Shown piece by piece: positions 60,744 to 64,000 of a stretch of 64,000 nucleotides of DNA (its first letter is position 1; each line of letters opens with the position of its first letter). Made by a program: the position numbers and the translations under genes. Source of the DNA: Fibrobacter succinogenes. Lineage in GTDB: Bacteria > Fibrobacterota > Fibrobacteria > Fibrobacterales > Fibrobacteraceae. The DNA lies in NCBI GenBank assembly GCA_902791475.1, contig CADAWC010000006.1, forward strand, positions 46,119 through 110,118. The letters are read 5' to 3'. Under the pieces are notes generated by a model. That model saw nothing but the letters and a program-made list of their open reading frames with translations. It did not search any database and was not told the origin of the DNA.

Positions 60744-62887
60744 GCTTTTTCAACCCCTCTGACGCCCTCGACTTGCCTTATCTTGGTCACAATGGCATCG
60801 ACCTGGTCCTTGCGGAACGCCTTGAATTCCATACGGATGCGTCCCGTGTACTGGGCACTGGCGATACTCATTCTATCCAGCGACAAGTTCTCGTCTTTCA
60901 GAACCATCAGGATGCTTAAAGGCAAGTTCCTGCGGTTGTCTGTTTCAATTGTGAGGTGCGTTGTAAATGGCTTCGAAACGTCGGCGCTCCAGTCGACTGG
61001 GAGGCGTTGGTCGGTCGGTAAGTCCTTGAGGCAAGGGCAGTCGCTCTTGTGGACTTCGATACCGATTTGCGGGCGCATCACGCCGACAATTTTATCGCCC
61101 GGAACTGGTCCGCAGCAACTAGCAAAATGGATGAGGAGGCTAGTTTCCTGGCCAATCATCAATGGCATTTCGTCGGTGAGCGTGTTGTCCATGTCTTTCC
61201 CGAATTTCGGGTAGAAGCGGATGGCTGCGGTTTCCTTGGATATATCGTTTCCGCCGTTCAAGAAGCGGTGGATGTCCTGGAGCGGCAGTTCGCCCTGACC
61301 AATCTTTTCAAAAAACTCGTTGAGGCTTGTCATACCGAAGTGTTTGAGTATATCCTCTTCCTTCGGGCGTTTGTCCTTTTCGATTTTCAGGAGGCGCAGT
61401 TCGCGAGTCCAGATTTCTTTACCGAGGCTGCGGGACTGGATGATGATGCTTGTCTTCATCCACTTGCGGAGCTCCTGCTTTGCCTTGATGGTCTTGACCA
61501 TTTCAAGCCATTCCGGGCTCGGTTCCTGATTTGGGCTCTTTAAAATCTGAATTGTGGCACCGTGCGGCACAGGTTCATCGAGGCTCACGACCTTGTCGTT
61601 AATGCGTGCGCCGATGCAGTGCAGGCCAAGCTCCGTGTGTACTGCAAATGCAAAGTCCAAAACGATGGCGCCTTCGGGGAGTTCAATTGAAGCACCCTTT
61701 GGGGTGAACACCGTCATGCCTTCGGGCTTCAAGTCCACCTTCAAAAAGTCGAGGTATTCCTTGGAGTCTGAGATTTCGGATTGCAGTTTGACCATGTGGT
61801 CGAGCCAGGCGAGTTCTTCGCCTTCGTGCTGCGTTTCCATCTTGTAGGCCCAGTGGGCGGCGAATCCCTTTTCGGCGGTAAGGTCCATGTCCTTTGTGCG
61901 GATCTGGACTTCGACCATCTTGTTTTCGGGACCGATGACGGTTGTATGGATGCTTTGGTAAAGGTTCGGCTTCGGGGTCGCGATGTAGTCCTTGAAGCGG
62001 CTTTGAAGCGGTGTCCAGAGGTTGTGCACGTAACCCAGAGCGAGGTAGCATTCCGGAATCGTTTCGACGATAATGCGGATGGCGAAAATGTCAAAGATGT
62101 CTTCGAACCCGCAACCGCGTGCAATCATCTTGTTATAGATGCTGTATATATTCTTGGTGCGCCCCTGGATGGTGCAGTCGAAGTCTTCGAGGGCCATCTT
62201 GATCTGGAGCGGGCCAATCACGGATTGCACGTAGTTTTCTCGCTTTTCCTTGTTCTCGATAAGCGCGTCGACGATTTTCTGGTATTCGTCCGGGTTTACG
62301 TACTTGAAACTCAGGTCCTCGAGCTCGGTCTTGAGCTTGTAAAGGCCGAACCTGTGGGTGAGGGGCACGTATATGTCGAGCGTTTCCTGGGCGATGGACT
62401 TGCGTTTTTCGGGCTTCATGTACCGCATGGTGCGCATGTTGTGGATGCGGTCCGCGATTTTGATCATGATGACGCGCGGGTCTTTGGCCATGGCCGTAAT
62501 GAGCTTACGGTAGGTGCTTGCCTTTTGCGCTGTCTTGCTTGATTCCTGGACGGCGGTAATCTTAGTCACCGCATCGACCATGAACGCCGTGTCTTCGCCA
62601 AAAAGTTCTGAAATTTCACTGAGGGTATGCGGGGTGTCTTCCACCACGTCGTGCAATAAGCCTGCGAGTACCGTTGCCTGGTCTTGCTTTAGGTCGGCAA
62701 GAATCTTGGCCACTTCGTAAGGGTGTTCTGTGTAGGGCATGCCGCTCTTGCGGTATTGACCATCGTGGGCATCGGCAATAAAGGCTATAGCTTTTCTGAG
62801 AATCCCTTCGTCAAGTTTGGGATTCTTCTTAAGGAGCACACTTACAATGTGCTCTTGGTTCGTTGTAAATTTAGCCTGATCCATCAT
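60740..62887 (-). CDS. RelA/SpoT-family (p)ppGpp synthetase/hydrolase
   Basis: 715 residues from the ATG at 62887 (a TTG at 62893 would add two residues). The HD hydrolase domain is intact: 'YTEHPYEVAKILADL', 'AGLLHDVVEDTPHTLSEI' and 'IKIADRIHNMRTMRYM'. The synthetase domain has 'IQGRTKNIYSIYNKMIARG' and 'PNLYQSIHTTVIGPENKM'. A TGS domain follows ('MTVFTPKGASIELPEGAIVL'), then 'ASCCGPVPGDKIVGVM' and a C-terminal ACT domain ('TIETDNRRNLPLSILMVL'). This is the full bifunctional layout of Rel/SpoT, controlling the stringent response. It is co-transcribed with the uncharacterised gene at 60150. Confidence 0.95.
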   Translation of the reverse strand: MMDQAKFTTNQEHIVSVLLKKNPKLDEGILRKAIAFIADAHDGQYRKSGMPYTEHPYEVAKILADLKQDQATVLAGLLHDVVEDTPHTLSEISELFGEDTAFMVDAVTKITAVQESSKTAQKASTYRKLITAMAKDPRVIMIKIADRIHNMRTMRYMKPEKRKSIAQETLDIYVPLTHRFGLYKLKTELEDLSFKYVNPDEYQKIVDALIENKEKRENYVQSVIGPLQIKMALEDFDCTIQGRTKNIYSIYNKMIARGCGFEDIFDIFAIRIIVETIPECYLALGYVHNLWTPLQSRFKDYIATPKPNLYQSIHTTVIGPENKMVEVQIRTKDMDLTAEKGFAAHWAYKMETQHEGEELAWLDHMVKLQSEISDSKEYLDFLKVDLKPEGMTVFTPKGASIELPEGAIVLDFAFAVHTELGLHCIGARINDKVVSLDEPVPHGATIQILKSPNQEPSPEWLEMVKTIKAKQELRKWMKTSIIIQSRSLGKEIWTRELRLLKIEKDKRPKEEDILKHFGMTSLNEFFEKIGQGELPLQDIHRFLNGGNDISKETAAIRFYPKFGKDMDNTLTDEMPLMIGQETSLLIHFASCCGPVPGDKIVGVMRPQIGIEVHKSDCPCLKDLPTDQRLPVDWSADVSKPFTTHLTIETDNRRNLPLSILMVLKDENLSLDRMSIASAQYTGRIRMEFKAFRKDQVDAIVTKIRQVEGVRGVEKA

Positions 62888-63031
62888 TCTCAATTTATCT
62901 AATAATTTGATACTTATGCGGCTTTTTTTCGAAAATATGCCAAAAATAAGACGAAAAAAGCATCGACTTGACTAGAAAAAAGGAAAAATGGAAAATTTCC
63001 AGTTTGCGGGTAGATGCATCTGAATGAGTGC

Positions 63032-63048
63032 GTTGTAACTGTTACAAC
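63032..63048. promoter_or_regulatory. 17-bp palindrome GTTGTAAC-T-GTTACAAC
   Basis: Perfect 8-bp arms around a single T, in the divergent region between the RelA/SpoT gene and the CE15 gene, 98 bp before the CE15 ATG. The size and symmetry suit a dimeric repressor or activator site. Further down, a leader hairpin CAACA...TGTTG (about 63102-63132) precedes the start codon. Confidence 0.45.
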
Positions 63049-63145
63049 AAAAAAGTTATTACACGTCGCCCAAAATTTTTAGAATAGATTAATTTAAAGG
63101 ACAACAATTCCGCCGAATTCACGGCTGTTGTTGGGGTTGGTAAAT

Positions 63146-64000
63146 ATGAATAAGTGGATGAAAGTAATGCCAATGGCAGTTGCTGCCTTTGGGTTATGGG
63201 CGTGTGGCAATGAAGCTGTGACTTCTGCCGCGCAATGTACAACAAAAGAATGCTTGGAACAGGTCGGTCAATCCGCTGGAATTATTTCTGGTGGAGAATC
63301 TAGCTCCAGTTCGTACGCCGAAAATAGCGTAGAATCAAGTTCTGATGACGGTTCTGGCAGTCAGGGACCTGAATCCTCTGCAGATGCTCAATCTCCGACG
63401 AGTAGTTCTGATGTCGCTATTTCTAGCGGTGCTTCTAGTAGTAGTGTCCTTGGACCTCAGCTTTCGTCGAGTAGCGATGCTTTGCCTGGAAGCAGCAGCG
63501 ATGCTGTCTCTAGTTCTAGCCGTGGACATCATCATTCTAGTTCGTCTGCAACAAAGCCAGAAGTCTCTAGCTCTAGCGAATCAACGCCTCCGACTCCGGT
63601 AAATGAATTTGTTGAAGACCATCGCAGCGAATGCCAGATCGGCAATATTCCGACGAGCGTGAACAATGCCAAACTCCCGGACCCGTTCATGGGCCTTGAC
63701 GGCAAGAGAATTTCCACGAAGGCTGAATGGAAGTGCCGCCGCGAAGAAATCGGTGCGATGTACGAAAAGATTATGTTTGGTACCAAGCCGCGCAATCCCG
63801 AAAAGGTCGAGGGCAAGAAGTCCGGCAACAAGTACACCGTCACCGTTACCGACAAGGGCAAGTCCGCCTCCTTCGACGTCACCATCAACAGCGCCGGCAC
63901 TAAGGACAAGCCGAAGCCGGCCCTCATCGGCCTGGACCAGGGATTTGGCTCATGCGGAAGCCTCGGCTCCTCGACCAACGGCTTGGACATCGCCATGATA
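63146..64000 (+). CDS. CE15 glucuronoyl esterase lipoprotein, 3'-truncated by window edge
   Basis: 285 residues visible; the frame is open to the end. It begins with a lipoprotein signal ('MAVAAFGLWACGNEA', lipobox Cys20), then a Ser/Gly/Asp-rich linker (about 45-145), then a CE15 N-terminal core: 'CQIGNIPTSVNNAKLPDPF', 'KAEWKCRREEIGAMYEKIMF' and 'ASFDVTINSAGTKDKPKPA'. CE15 enzymes cleave the ester between glucuronic acid of xylan and lignin. The catalytic Ser motif lies beyond the window. The core region has far more G/C-ending codons than the linker and neighbouring genes. GGGGTTGG precedes the ATG. It is divergent from the RelA/SpoT gene. Confidence 0.85.
   Translation, partial: MNKWMKVMPMAVAAFGLWACGNEAVTSAAQCTTKECLEQVGQSAGIISGGESSSSSYAENSVESSSDDGSGSQGPESSADAQSPTSSSDVAISSGASSSSVLGPQLSSSSDALPGSSSDAVSSSSRGHHHSSSSATKPEVSSSSESTPPTPVNEFVEDHRSECQIGNIPTSVNNAKLPDPFMGLDGKRISTKAEWKCRREEIGAMYEKIMFGTKPRNPEKVEGKKSGNKYTVTVTDKGKSASFDVTINSAGTKDKPKPALIGLDQGFGSCGSLGSSTNGLDIAMI

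Overview
The window looks like chromosomal DNA of a Fibrobacter (Fibrobacterota), probably a gut or rumen fibre degrader. The signs are a FISUMP ('Fib_succ_major') lipoprotein, secreted proteins with long poly-serine linkers and a C-terminal sorting-type domain, and a spread of plant cell wall enzymes: a double GH10 protein, a CE6 acetylxylan esterase, a GH74 xyloglucanase and the start of a CE15 glucuronoyl esterase. A futalosine-pathway menaquinone gene and a Complex I operon fit an anaerobe that respires to fumarate. Species is not determined.

Layout. 0-3 kb: the 3' end of a large surface protein followed 14 bp later by a SIR2-like gene. 3.2-7.9 kb: double GH10 protein and a FISUMP lipoprotein, divergent. 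7.9-9.2 kb: queuosine genes queF and a YhhQ-type transporter behind a probable preQ1-I riboswitch. 9.3-12.6 kb: envelope proteins, an ArnA-like dehydratase and a GT2 glycosyltransferase. 12.6-17.1 kb: MoxR / DUF58 / transglutaminase-like operon. 17.1-24.9 kb: CE6, TrmO, GH74, a decayed Rpn-type nuclease gene and a histidine-phosphatase lipoprotein. 25.0-25.4 kb: an unexplained set of three similar AT-rich hairpins. 25.4-38 kb: membrane protein, RfbD, MqnE, initiator tRNA, a CDP-alcohol phosphatidyltransferase, RecN, TrmB, an MBL hydrolase, ExoIII, PotD-like protein and an aminotransferase. 37.9-38.1 kb: a hairpin-dense intergenic segment. 38.3-49.7 kb: two lipoproteins, a tandem GGDEF pair, an HsdR_N-only nuclease-like protein, XseA, an orphan antitoxin, a 948-residue repeat adhesin and a second decayed Rpn gene. 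49.8-60.0 kb: nuoA-BC-D-H-I-J-K-L-M-N on the minus strand, with nuoB and nuoC fused and no nuoEFG. 60.1-64 kb: a RelA/SpoT homologue with a translationally coupled unknown gene, then the CE15 gene running off the edge.

Intergenic DNA is unusually structured. It holds copies of a 'CATCCTGAGC...GTCGAAGGATC' repeat family, foldback elements built from degenerate TTAGTTA-like words, 'GACCAC...GTGGTC' palindromes and many intrinsic terminators.

The strongest oddities are: (1) a tandem GH10 protein in which module 1 keeps the acid/base Glu but has Gln at the nucleophile, while module 2 keeps the nucleophile but has Gly at the acid/base; (2) the preQ1-I-like riboswitch; (3) the NuoBC fusion in an EFG-less Complex I operon; (4) the three hairpins near 25.2 kb; (5) the structured segment near 38.0 kb; (6) the mosaic pair of Rpn pseudogenes. 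No complete multi-gene defence system or CRISPR array was seen. All family assignments come from reading motifs by eye; no searches were run.
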